Origin: Amyelois transitella
Lineage: Eukaryota > Arthropoda > Insecta > Lepidoptera > Pyralidae
NCBI RefSeq assembly: GCF_032362555.1
Contig: NC_083519.1
Location: 1,753,501 to 1,817,500, forward strand
Reading direction: 5' to 3'
DNA length: 64,000 nt
Shown: positions 14,346 through 41,122 of the stretch, piece by piece
How the letters are laid out: every line of letters begins with the position of its first letter
How positions within the stretch are numbered: the first letter of the stretch is position 1
Notes under the pieces: model-generated
What the model was told of the DNA's origin: nothing
The model's database searches: none
What the model saw: only the letters and a program-made list of their open reading frames with translations
Translations under genes and position numbers: made by a program

Positions 14346-14640
14346 TTATATAAAAGCGATCGGGCAGTTGCTACACGGTCCGTTGCAGCAGCATTGGAAA
14401 GGCGCGTTTACGTAATTGTTGTGTAACGGTGAAAGAACCGTCGACCGACGACGTGCAGTGGTGCAGTCGACACGACCATGATCGGTCGCCCCGCGCGGAC
14501 TCCACGCGACCTCGCCTCGGTATACTTCGGATACACTCGGTTCATTGTGCAACCTGGAACAGTGGTGTGAACCTCCCTTTATGTTGTGATTGCACAGAGT
14601 ATGTACTACATACGTGTCACAATTAGTGAAAAGAGAAAGT
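14346..14640 (+). promoter_or_regulatory. TATA box followed by a GC-rich stretch: candidate promoter and 5' exon of an unknown transcript
   Basis: TATATAAAA at 14347-14355 is followed about 30 bp later by ACACGGTCCG, and then by about 190 bp much richer in GC and CpG than its surroundings (about 14370-14560). Short open frames exist on both strands but none resembles a known protein. Possible splice donors follow (TCG|GTATAC near 14520, TAG|GTAAAT near 14930). It could be a distal non-coding first exon of fem-1 or a separate gene; neither is shown. Confidence 0.35.
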
Positions 14641-17600
14641 TGCCGTTTGAAAAGGCGTTTTGTGTTCGTGTCCGTTTTGTTATTGTTGTCCAGCCAATTA
14701 GGCAATCGATGTTGCTACACTCAGTTTTAAGACAACCAATTTCTTTTTTCCCGATTTGAGCCGCAGTTGTTATTTAGGTTTGACCCAGTAATTGGATTTC
14801 GTTTTCGCAACCATAATCACGTCATTCCGTTAAGCCAATCAGCGGAGGAGAAGCGCTGACCCTGATAAATAATAAGATTGCCTTAGAAATGAGCCAACGA
14901 GGCTTTTCACTAATGAGATAGGTAAATATTTTCCAATTGTCTGCGTTTTTTATTGAAAGATTATTTTTGTAAATCTTCAAACATATTCAAATATTTTTTT
15001 CACAACACCTAACTACAAATGTTATTCCTATAAACATAATATTTTTCGACAACTGCTCAGTTATTTTCAAGTTATCCATTTATATCAACACAAGCTAAAT
15101 CGTTGGCCTCTTCGGTCCAGTTACAAGTTAACCAGACAAAATGTTCATGTTGTGGTCGTAAATATTCTATTCTTTTTCGAGATGATTCTTTCTTCATCTC
15201 ATCATCAACTCATTTCACGTTACAATTACTCTGGCATATTCAAATTATGTTCTAGTGATAGTTATCTTAAATTTAGCTTATGTGCCTTAATTTTCTCAGC
15301 GCTTTTATTATGCTTTATTTGTAAACTGTGTAGTAATGTCATACCGGAACAGGTCAAATATAGCATTTCTGATAGGTATGTAATAAAGATTACACAACTG
15401 TAACGTATTTTACAATTTTAATCAAATCGGGCAGTCAATACCTACATCTACATATTGGTAGAATCGACATAAATAAACATAAACAAAGGTAGGTTACCTT
15501 TGTTTAAATTACGAATTCTGAACGTAAATATAACCTTAAAACATACTTTATCATCTTGATTCCTCAACAAACATTTACACAAGTCTGTCTGTATATCCGG
15601 TATTTAAGGTCAAGTTTCCGTTAAAATACGAAATCCTTACCATAAAGGGTACTTTACGCCTGTCCCACTTTACAATGTTTTTGCAAGTCTGCAACGTTTA
15701 CAGAACTTGACACGGTCTGACCTGATAATTGACGTGGAATTGCTGTCAGCAATTACTTTAAAAGCCGAATGATTCGTTGAATACTTATTCGAATAGGTTC
15801 TTTAAAATTTTAATGATTTCAGGATAATTACAATAATCATCATTCAATTTTAACTGCAAATGGCAAGGCTATAGGGTTACCTGTCTTTGTTTCTGGTCCA
15901 AAAGTAGCTGAACTACCATGAACTTAATTACTTTTGGTGAAAAGGCCAGGAAGAAGAAATGAGATCTTTACCTACTGGTCAAGGTATACCGCATACTAAT
16001 ATGGATATTGCAGGTTGAAAAACCCGCATCTTGATATGCCAAGCATACACGTTTACTTTTTCTTGCAGATTAATGAAACTATTCAGTTCATTAGTGCTTC
16101 AACAGTTTCCCTACTGCTATATTTCGGCTTATAAATTTGGGATTCTTCTTATAGGCGATGAGATAGCAACCTGTCACTGTTTGAATCACAATTCCATCAT
16201 TAAGCTTAACAACTAAATGTGGCCTGTCAGTCTTTCAAGTCAATCATCAACATCATCTACGGCATCTTCAGTTTTAAATCAATTGGCTTGCATATCTGTA
16301 CGATCACGCCTAAAGATAATTGTTTGTTTAAGCCCGCTTAAGGATACATGCCTTGTTGTTCTTCATTTTTTAATTGTCTTGTGCATGAAAAATTTTATAT
16401 TTTATCTATTTATTCATGCTTTATCGTTTCTACGTGTGCATGAGTGCGAAACACTTTAACACACACGTGATAGAATTCCGTTGTACGTATCCATCAGGCA
16501 TTGCGGGCACGCGACTACTAAGTGCCAATTAATTTCTAACTGTGCTGATAAAGTATCAAGATTCAATATCGTGTAGCAGCGTTCTCTAAAAAAAACGTTT
16601 GATTCATATCATGATACTGTTTGTACATTTTATAAACAAATTCAATTTTTGTAAATTTAAGTTCTTTATTAACCACGTTCAGTAGAGTTAAGAATATGAT
16701 TAACTATGTTATACCTCTATGTCTATAAAATCTTTAGCATATTGAGCCTAGTGATGAAGTTCGATCGATCAAGCGAATAAAAAATCTATAAAATCATAAG
16801 AGCAAACAACATGAAGAAAATATTTGTTTGGCTCTTGCTTCAACTAATACAATGTTCTAGTCTTTTTATGACACTGTTTATGTAAGTACCACATTCATAA
16901 CTAGAGATTGTCTCTCTTCGGAGCCGTAGGTGGTAAAGCCATGTTAGTTACGAAACTCGATCAGAGTTGTTTACATCGAACATTGCGTAAGATACACCGT
17001 GAATGTAATCGTCAGTTGGAGTTCTTAATTCTAAATTATATTTCCAAGAGAAATTTGAGGCGATTGTTTAGATTTCCCTCGTCTTTCCATTGTTGTTGTA
17101 TAACAGACTTCAAGTTGATCTGGTTATTTTCAGAGTTATAATAATTGACCTTTAAAATTATTTTACAAAGAGAATATTCTTTTTAATTGGATGACGACCT
17201 TTTTCTTTCGTAAAGGTCACTGGGCCATCTGGTTCATAGAACGGTGTGGGGAGATATCGAAATTTTCAGAATAAATTATGTAATAATGAATAATTATATT
17301 CGTACAAGGTATAAGACTTCTTTACTTACAGAATTTTGAGCTTTTATTTTTTATCAACAAAAATTTGTGCAAACGAAATTTTTGGTTTCATGGCAATTTT
17401 ATAGCAAAAATAAAGTTTTACGTAATTAGTTCTTAGGAGAACTTCAACTTAGCTTGTGATAGTTAATTAAAGAGACCTGATTTTTGGTTGTGATCACTGT
17501 TACATCTCGGAAAATCAACAAGTAAACTTCCCATATTGATATGGTCTCACAATCGTGACATTTCAAAATAAAAAAACCCAGTTACTCACGGCAAATTACA

Positions 17601-18989
17601 TCCAGTGGTAGTTTCTGATTAATCACCATTTTACATTCTTTACGATCTTGAGGACCAAGGTTGTGGTTGATTAGTTGTTGGTTGTTTACTTCTACAGAAC
17701 TATCTAAAACAAAGTGTAGACCTGGTTTCACAATAAACAAAATTTAAAGTTTAGAAGTTATCAATTAATACGTAATCTGTTTAATAATTTCCCGGAAATT
17801 TTTATTACTTTACATATATCTCAAAATTAATTCAATTTTTGATTAGACAATTTACGTAATTTTAGTCATGTAATAATTGAAAGTTCAAGTCAAGAGTGCA
17901 CCCTAAACCTATTATACGAACTTGTACGACGAGAGTCATTGTGGAGGAACCGAAAAAAGTAAGCAGTGATAGTGGTATGTGGGATGATACACTCTCTACC
18001 TGCAAAGACTGGGAAAGATTCGTGATTTATGAATTTATCAAATAATTTGTCATCGCAATATCATCTCAAACACGTGATGGCGATCTGATCAGAAACGTGA
18101 CAGCAATTGACCGCGGCCCCTTTCAATTCCGGGACTCGTCATTGAAATTGATTGGTAGTTCACTCGGAATGATTTTAAATCCTGTTACTGGTGATACGTT
18201 TCTGAGGATCCTATTTGGTAGAATTGAATTGGTCGGAATTTGAACAAAAATTTCTGATTGGTGGTAAATGTGATGTTTGTTGTGAAAGTCGAAAATACTG
18301 AGCAAAGTTAGCTAAATTAATTTTTGCCATGAAAAAGGTAGGGTAGGGAAGCTAAAAAAGGACATAACGGAATTCCCACTAGGACGGTGAAGCGATACAA
18401 TAGCTATTTCATAGCTTCGTATGATAATATTTACATCTCATTATTCGTTTATGCTAGCTAAACGCGACTTAATGATTCTTGTCTTGTACAAAATTATCAT
18501 GTGTCACAGTTACTTGTAAGTAGAGTCGGTACAATACTGATCAGCAAGGTCGGTGTTCGGTTAAGGGCCATCACAAGGTTTTCGAAATAGTGTCCTTTAC
18601 AACTATCATTGTTAATATATTTTCGACATTGTTGCTTATTTTTAAGTACGGTTACTTATTTAGCATCTTTGGTGTCAATGTTCTTATTTACTTTTTTATT
18701 TGGTACACGGCTCACGTTCTCAATAACAGTTGATACCGTTCACCTATGGCTGATTCAGAAAATAAACCTTTCTCTTCAATTCTATTAGATCGATTGTGAT
18801 GATAAAAAAGAATAATATTGTGACGACACCGAAGCAAACTATGAAATCACACCTCAAAATCATACGCGCTTATCATCTCTTTTAGCATCACAACAACATC
18901 GATTGTCTTACTTGACTCGACCACTTGTAAATTTTGCAACAAAAATAACTGGTTCCCTGTGTAAATTGTAATCGGAGGAAATATAAGTT
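14641..18989. other. No gene seen
   Basis: AT-rich, short frames only. A small palindrome (AAACAAAGGTA, loop GGT, TACCTTTGTTT) lies at 15481-15505. Confidence 0.55.
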
Positions 18990-19200
18990 TGTGTACTTTG
19001 TGCAACACTGCATTTTTATGCCGCTGCAAATGCGCTACGCACGTGCGCATACGCATGCTTGCGCATTTTCGGCGGAATCGTTGTTAATATTGCAAATTTG
19101 CACTCGTAGGTTTCACATCGGAAGTTGAAAGTTTAGAACTTAAACAATTGGAATAAAGTGGATTATATTGTAACAGTGGAGTGTAATGTGTTGATTCAAC
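18990..19200 (+). promoter_or_regulatory. Candidate TATA-less promoter and 5' UTR of fem-1 with NRF-1/ewg-like sites
   Basis: Just upstream of the proposed first exon lie several alternating TGCGCAT-type motifs (about 19029-19066, e.g. GTGCGCATACGCATGC and TTGCGCATTTT). They resemble the NRF-1/erect-wing palindrome common in housekeeping promoters. No TATA box is seen. The ATG at 19201 sits in CAACATGTC, a good insect start context. The promoter role is inferred from motif and position only. Confidence 0.4.
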
Positions 19201-35177
<15,977 letters not shown>

Positions 35178-36960
35178 ACGCGAGGCGTTTATTTATATAC
35201 TTATCGGGCGTGACGTGGAAACGACAGTATTTTAAAATTAGAATTTCGAACATTCGATTCCTCCAAAAGTACTTTTGGGTTACGGTATGCACGAATTTCG
35301 CGGCCGGTCATTGGTTGGCTGTCGACCAATTGAAACGCTTCTGACGCAAATAACAAGCAACTATAGAGCCCAATGACGCGGTAATAGAGGCGAATTTGCA
35401 TTGAATCTGGGCAGGTTGATCGTTCATCGTATATTGATTTTAAACTTACACCGTTTGCAACTTGTCGCAAATCAGTAGAATGATATTTGGTACATTTCAC
35501 TTTCAACTCGATCGCTTTCTTTTTTCTCCTGTCAATCGTCTCAGTTTCAACCTAATCCCTCCGGAGAGGAGCCCATGCTTTTAACTTGGTCACTAACATT
35601 TTGTTGTTTTGCGAAAAGATTCTTAAACGGATTATTGAGTATCCTACGTAAATTACTCTTAATATAAAACCTGTGATGTTATCAATCGAAACGATAGTAA
35701 CGAATTGCAACTTTTAATACTTGGAATTGATATTTCAACGCTTAGCGGATTTGATCATTGGAGACGAATTTCGGATATATTTTTTGATATAGATTGTAGC
35801 ATTTTAATAGAGTTTTATTCCAACATCAAAAGGGCCACAGAGGTCAGACGGGAGTCGCTCCCAATTACCTGTATTTCCCACTCCTGGTCAAAGGCACCTC
35901 TAAAGAATAATTAACCAGGATTAATGCCTGGAGGATGATTTTGATAGGATATTAGTAGAAAAATGCACTAGTGCGATAAATTTAAAAATTTTGAGGCTAC
36001 TTATTTCTTTTTTTAAATTGTGATAAAGTTTAATAAGACATTGCAGGCAACAATGTAAAATATTTGTATTGTAAATAACAAAATTACAAATTTCATTGAT
36101 GATCATATTTTGTGTTGGTTTGTTTCGTATTATATTATTTTCGCCGTGATTATAGTTTAAGATGTATATTTTCAATAATAAATGTTATGTCTGATTTTAT
36201 TTGTAAATATTTCGTATATATCATGCATTCAAGAAATGTTTGGTTTTCTTAATATTTTTTTTCCTTTATTGCTGTGCTTTTCTTGAGTTTTACTATTTAC
36301 TTATATTATATTAGTGAGACATTGTCGGTAGCATTAGTCGATAATATTATATTAACCTAAACTGTTTTTATAGCAAATTTGAAGTGAAAATTTTACCATT
36401 TGTTATAAACAATGTACTTTCATTGGTACATTTGAGAAGTTATTGAATTAAATAATAATTCGGTCCAAAAGAAGGTTGTATATTTCAAAATCAATGCATT
36501 CAATGGCTGGCCCGTAATTTGACCAAATGACGGCAGTCTGCTTATGCGCATGTGCTATAATCGTCAGCAATACGCTCTCATAAAAACCTTGATTATATCA
36601 ATTGAAATCGCATTGATTAAGTTACGTGCCGGACATAGTGTCTACATTATGCTCAAAATGCTTGCTACTGCCATCTACTTAAAACATGTCCAAAACACCG
36701 TTGAACGTCCAGATATGTACTGACTAACCCGGATCATTAAATAAAATTGTAATTTAAAAAATATGTCGGAGTAGATTCGATATTGTAATGATGTTTATTG
36801 AAGCGGCTCTGTCTAATATAGTTATAACTGGCTGTTTGCAATATCGGGTTTTTCGAAAAAATAATATTTATACGTTTATTTTTAATTTGTTATTTCACAA
36901 AAATAAAACAACTTTATTTACCGTTTCGTTTTCATAATATTTTTGAATGCCAACTAGTAT
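35178..36960 (+). other. fem-1 3' flank / 3' UTR with repeat fragments
   Basis: No coding signal beyond shadow frames. Two fragments of one SINE-like family are visible (about 35530-35590 on - and 35828-35940 on +, sharing GGAGAGGAGCCC and GGTCAGACGGGAGTCGCT with a fuller copy at 29140-29360). The rest is AT-rich. Confidence 0.5.
36177..36182 (+). terminator. Candidate polyadenylation signal of fem-1
   Basis: An AATAAA 1.0 kb after the fem-1 stop, followed by a T/G-rich stretch. Other AATAAA hexamers lie at 37620 and about 37914, so the true 3' end is not fixed by sequence alone. Confidence 0.35.
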
Positions 36961-37029
36961 ATAGATGATGCCAAATTATTATGCCATGTCACACCGAAGT
37001 TGCATCGTAAAAGTGATACTTGTTTTAAG

Positions 37030-37160
37030 ATTTCGAAACGTCAACTTGACGTGTCGTGATAACGTCACAAGATGGAGGCGTTTGACGTCAATCTCGCGCG
37101 CTTTTTTCTACAATTTCCAAACGATAGTGATGTTTTTACACTATATATACCTGTTTTCTC
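37030..37160 (+). promoter_or_regulatory. Cluster of four CRE-like ACGTCA motifs upstream of a TATATATA box
   Basis: ACGTCA at 37038 and 37062, TGACGT at 37047 and a full palindromic CRE (TGACGTCA) at 37083-37090 fall within 53 bp, and CTATATATACC follows at about 37140. The order resembles an inducible core promoter, but no convincing gene starts downstream. Could be chance or a transposon promoter. Confidence 0.3.
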
Positions 37161-37965
37161 AAAATTTGGATAGTTGCAATCGTTTACAATATTTTTTGCG
37201 TATTGAGGATACAAAATATCAGTGATACATCATTTTTGTTTGGAATGAAAATTAGTTTCGGGAGTGTGCGATAAGTTTGGCTAGTGAGGTAGTGCGGATT
37301 CAAAACTTGTATACTACTCACTTTGTAAGAAATACCTATTTCAGTAACACGGCTTGTCCCAATTTGCCTAACGATTTTTTGGGTTGGGCATGCGTGTACC
37401 TCATCTTGCATAATATGAGACAGATTGAGATGAAACGCTCAAAATTAAAACAAAAATTCTACGCAGGTGAAAATTTATATTGTATAATTTGGAGAGTATC
37501 CGTGCAACCGCCGTCAGCACAAAATATCGCTTCCGCTAGAGCCTAGACTTGTAACACGTATGTCTCTAGTCTTTTGTATCTTAGTACATTCGTGGTAATG
37601 TTATATGATTATGCCATTCAATAAATTGTTTGCGAATTAACACCATCACCGAGTGATCGTTAAACTCATTATATCAATGTAAAAACAAATTAGACAGTAA
37701 GTAGATGTATTAGGATTAAAAAGAAATACGTTAAATTGGTATTCTATATTAGTTAGATGGATAAAATGACAAAAGCGACTAGAACTGAATTACAAATATT
37801 TTAATTTTTATTCGTGACGAGTTACTCGCCGCTATATTGTGTGTATTTACTCATAGTATACTTATATTGAATTTAGTAATGCGTGAATACATGGTCCTAG
37901 TTATTTTTGAAATTAATAAAAATGCTTTAAAATAATTGTTGTTTAATTTTATCATAAACACAGCT

Positions 37966-38045
37966 GAACGTGGTCCTATCATCCTTTTTAAGATTGTTGG
38001 CTCTGACTACCCCGTAAGGGATATAGATGTGATTATATGTATGTA
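37966..38045 (+). repeat. Family A repeat 3' fragment
   Basis: GCTGAACGTGGTCC to CCCGTAAGGGATATAGATG and TATG tail; lies about 100 bp left of the USP-like element. Confidence 0.75.
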
Positions 38046-38154
38046 TGTTTTTTAATTTCACTTGTATATAATTATTATAGTAGTAAAAAGGTACAACATT
38101 GTACTAGTGTAAAAAGTGCGAAATTCTGATATTCTTCGAAATACATACATAAAT

Positions 38155-38735
38155 ATGTGCGTGTGCTCTGAGGGCCACTCTCTCGAATTTCTTTGAAAAC
38201 ATGTTCAGGATTTAGTGAAGATTCCCAAAGAATTGTGAAAGTTGGAACCAGATTTTGTGAAAATCAAATAAGGGAATTATGGGCTTTAAAGTTGGACCCT
38301 CAATCCGCACATAGAGGATTGAGGGTCCACTTGTACCGGATAAACTAAGGGCACTAAAGAAAAAGTCTTTACGCCAAAATGTAAGATAATGCCAAGCAAA
38401 AATTGCGGACACAAGAAATTACAAGAAAAACATTGTATTATTTTCCATACCTGCGTTCAAAATGGACCCTCACGTGGAAAGATTATTACGCTTATAATAA
38501 CAAAACCATTAACTTTTGGCTACTCTTTGAAACCCTATATTATAGTATATAAATTGTGACATTTTGTGAAAGAAATAACAGATCACGATATCATGTTGGT
38601 TAAAAATTATCACCTAGTTAAAATTCGGACCCTCAGTCGTCTCACTTTTTGGTTTTCGTTTTGTTTCGCTTAACGTATGATAGCTAACAAAAACACAAAA
38701 TTGTCTCCTTTTGTGGAAAAAAATGTGCTACAAAT
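38155..38735 (+). repeat. Left terminal inverted repeat of the USP-like element
   Basis: About 581 bp, nearly identical in reverse to 40107-40686. Contains five copies of the motif TGAGGGTCCA or its complement (38169, 38293, 38319, 38463, 38626; the outermost has GGGCC). Two of these form a 13-bp hairpin, GGACCCTCAATCC at 38294 against GGATTGAGGGTCC at 38316. Confidence 0.93.
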
Positions 38736-38931
38736 ACAGTACCATTGGTTAATAAAAACATCTTTTATTGTATAAGAAAATCAATTTTAATTTAGTATGA
38801 AAATAATGAAATAGGGTGACAACATTTTGCATAACTTACTAAAAATTATTACTAAAAATAGCTTTTTCAGAATGTTTTTTTTAAATGTCTAAAATTTGTA
38901 ATGGAAGCAGCGTTGGACTTCATTTACCCTT

Positions 38932-39744
38932 TTAAATTGCAGCATAGATTAATAAATGTAGAGTTATCGGTATTAATAAACTTGGTTCGATTTTTCTCTT
39001 ATTATCATCATAACATTGGAAATTACTATTTATTAAAACATGACATTTGTAATGACCAATACTATCTGAAAAGGGTGGAGGAACAAATTCAATAGCTCCG
39101 ATGAGTTCATATACCTTTGATTTTATTCTTATTGTATATGGAATTTTCAATAAGCAATGCTCACCGGTACCGTTTAAGTCAACTGTAATTATAACGTGTA
39201 ATTCGTAATTTACAGATACGTTAGAGCCACAATGAAGACATAACTTAGATGATTCGTCAAAACAAATCGCGTCCTCCAAAGACTCAATCCCAAAAACGGA
39301 TAACATATCCAAATTGAGTGGTAAGAAAGCAAATTGTCTTTCAATTGAAATCGATGTACAAAACTCGTTAACACATCGTTTTGAAAATAAGGCACTATAA
39401 AAATGATTCAAAAGAACAGTTTCATGAAAACTTGCCACATTACTTTGGCAATCAACAATAACGACGTCGTTATTTAATTTTAGTAAAGATTCTTTAAAGT
39501 AATGTTTGAGTGCTAAATCTGCTCGGATTTTGTATGGATCGTAACTTATTGTTGTACCTGCCAAACATTTAATGTACATTGAGATTAATTCAGAGCTGAA
39601 CATGTTAATCAAATCATGTATATATTGATTTTGAATATAACCGAAACACAAAAGAAAAAATGTTGAATCTAGTCCGCACGTATTTATAATTTTTGTTTGT
39701 CTATTATTAACTTCAACAGTAGAACATAAGTTACCGTTTTGCAT
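38932..39744 (-). CDS. USP-like cysteine peptidase encoded by the long-TIR element
   Basis: From the first in-frame ATG (39744) the product is 270 aa; the frame is open 47 codons further up to a stop, but with no ATG. Cys box: IINTCGLDS, Cys about residue 23, with the preceding Asn in the oxyanion place. His box near the end: IGHYKCHV, His about 231, then CYDDNKRK with Asp about 246. This order and the YELIGAIEF strand before the His box match the papain-fold ubiquitin-specific protease family (C19) or its SUMO-specific cousin USPL1. A CLHCGS knuckle lies between. It is shorter than most USPs. Predicted to cleave ubiquitin or a ubiquitin-like protein; inferred from motifs only. An upstream coding exon in 39890-40100 cannot be excluded. 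Its role in the element is unknown. Confidence 0.65.
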   Translation of the reverse strand: MQNGNLCSTVEVNNRQTKIINTCGLDSTFFLLCFGYIQNQYIHDLINMFSSELISMYIKCLAGTTISYDPYKIRADLALKHYFKESLLKLNNDVVIVDCQSNVASFHETVLLNHFYSALFSKRCVNEFCTSISIERQFAFLPLNLDMLSVFGIESLEDAICFDESSKLCLHCGSNVSVNYELHVIITVDLNGTGEHCLLKIPYTIRIKSKVYELIGAIEFVPPPFSDSIGHYKCHVLINSNFQCYDDNKRKIEPSLLIPITLHLLIYAAI

Positions 39745-40106
39745 ATGTTTAATTTGTTTAAGTATTTTAGTAGCTGTATCGTCATCTGTACCTTCTCCTC
39801 TCCAATTTTCAACTAATGAAGGCTTATCTGAAAAAACGGAGTCCTCATTAAGTACTTTAACTAACTTGGCCTTTTTTATCACCAATCACTTCCGATGCAC
39901 TCACATAAACGATATTGCTTACTAAACTAAAAGCGACTATTGTGCAACACAAAAACATCACTCAGAATTAACACTACCTACATTAAAAATTAAAGGTGGG
40001 CAAAAACAAAATTAATGTCACCCTACCCACATACATTAATAGTCAATTCAGTGTAAATTAAAATTTGTTGTTTTAACGTAATTATTATTATTAACAAATT
40101 ATATCA

Positions 40107-40686
40107 ATTTGTTGCACATTTTTTTCCACAAAAGGAGACAATTTTGTGTTTTTGTTAGCTATTATACGTTAAGCGAAACAAAACGAAAACCAAAAAGTGG
40201 ACGACTGAGGGTCCGAATTTTAACTAGGTGATAATTTTTAACCAACATGATATCGTGATCTGTTATTTCTTTCACAAAATGTCACAATTTATATACTATA
40301 ATATAGGGTTTCAAAGAGTAGCCAAAAGTTAATGGTTTTGTTATTATAAGCGTAATAATCTTTCCACGTGAGGGTCCATTTTGAACGCAGGTATGGAAAA
40401 TAATACAATGTTTTTCTTGTAATTTCTTGTGTCCGCAATTTTTGCTTGGCATTATCTTACATTTTGGCGTAAAGACTTTTTCTTTAGTGCCCTTAGTTTA
40501 TCCGGTACAAGTGGACCCTCAATCCTCTATGTGCGGATTGAGGGTCCAACTTTAAAGCCCATAATTCCCTTATTTGATTTTCACAAAATCTGGTTCCAAC
40601 TTTCACAATTCTTTGGGAATCTTCACTAAATCCTGAACATGTTTTCAAAGAAATTCGAGAGAGTGGCCCTCAGAGCACACGCACAT
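40107..40686 (-). repeat. Right terminal inverted repeat of the USP-like element
   Basis: Mirror of the left arm, with the same motif set (40206, 40369, 40512, 40539, 40664) and the same hairpin. It lies upstream of the - strand gene and must contain or adjoin that gene's promoter. Confidence 0.93.
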
Positions 40687-41122
40687 TACATAAATACATA
40701 AAAATCCCCGGAGGTATGTATGAGGTAGGTATTCTTCGAAATAATCCACTAAACCGATTTATATAAAAATTTTATTTGAATAAAGTTCGCCCAGAGGTCA
40801 AAACTAGGCTACATTTTATGCCTGAGAATTCGTGAGAAACAGGTTATTTTTAAAAGTTTGTGGTTTGTTTAATATTTTGACACATCGTTATAATAAACAA
40901 TACGAGCCTTGTGCCAGCCTATAATTAAGAGTTTGTTTACACTAAACAATAATTAAAACTTTGTTATTAAAAAGTTTACATTATGAAATGAATAACTAAC
41001 TGTTCAGTTAGCAATAATACAAAAGATAACGTTAAAACTTGATTTCGAATGATAAAAAAATGAGTTCGAAGAATTACTTATTAAGAAAAATTTGAAGCCG
41101 TTTGAAATGAAAGAAGCATCTT

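Larger units (their letters stand above)
38146..40695. mobile_element. 2.53-kb long-TIR transposon carrying a USP-like peptidase gene
   Basis: Left arm 38155-38735 and right arm 40107-40686 are near-identical inverted repeats of about 580 bp. The outer tips read ATGTGCGTGTGCTC and its complement. The exact 9-bp direct repeat TACATAAAT flanks both ends (38146-38154 and 40687-40695), proving insertion as a unit. Nine-bp duplications with long arms are known for Mutator-like and a few other cut-and-paste elements, but no transposase is present: the only sizeable frame is a peptidase-like gene on -. The arms are so alike that recent insertion or ongoing homogenisation is likely. The superfamily cannot be assigned from sequence alone. 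Confidence 0.93.

Noticed and set aside
14346..14705. 119-residue frame on - with Cys/His content
   Set aside because: Lies over the GC-rich leader; no domain, and composition reflects base content only.
37277..37546. 89-residue frame downstream of the CRE cluster
   Set aside because: Begins at TTG, has no recognisable domain, and no Kozak-context ATG starts it.
38212..40629. Two identical 66-residue frames, one on each strand
   Set aside because: They are the same arm sequence of the long-TIR element seen in inverted copies; no motif and a non-ATG context.
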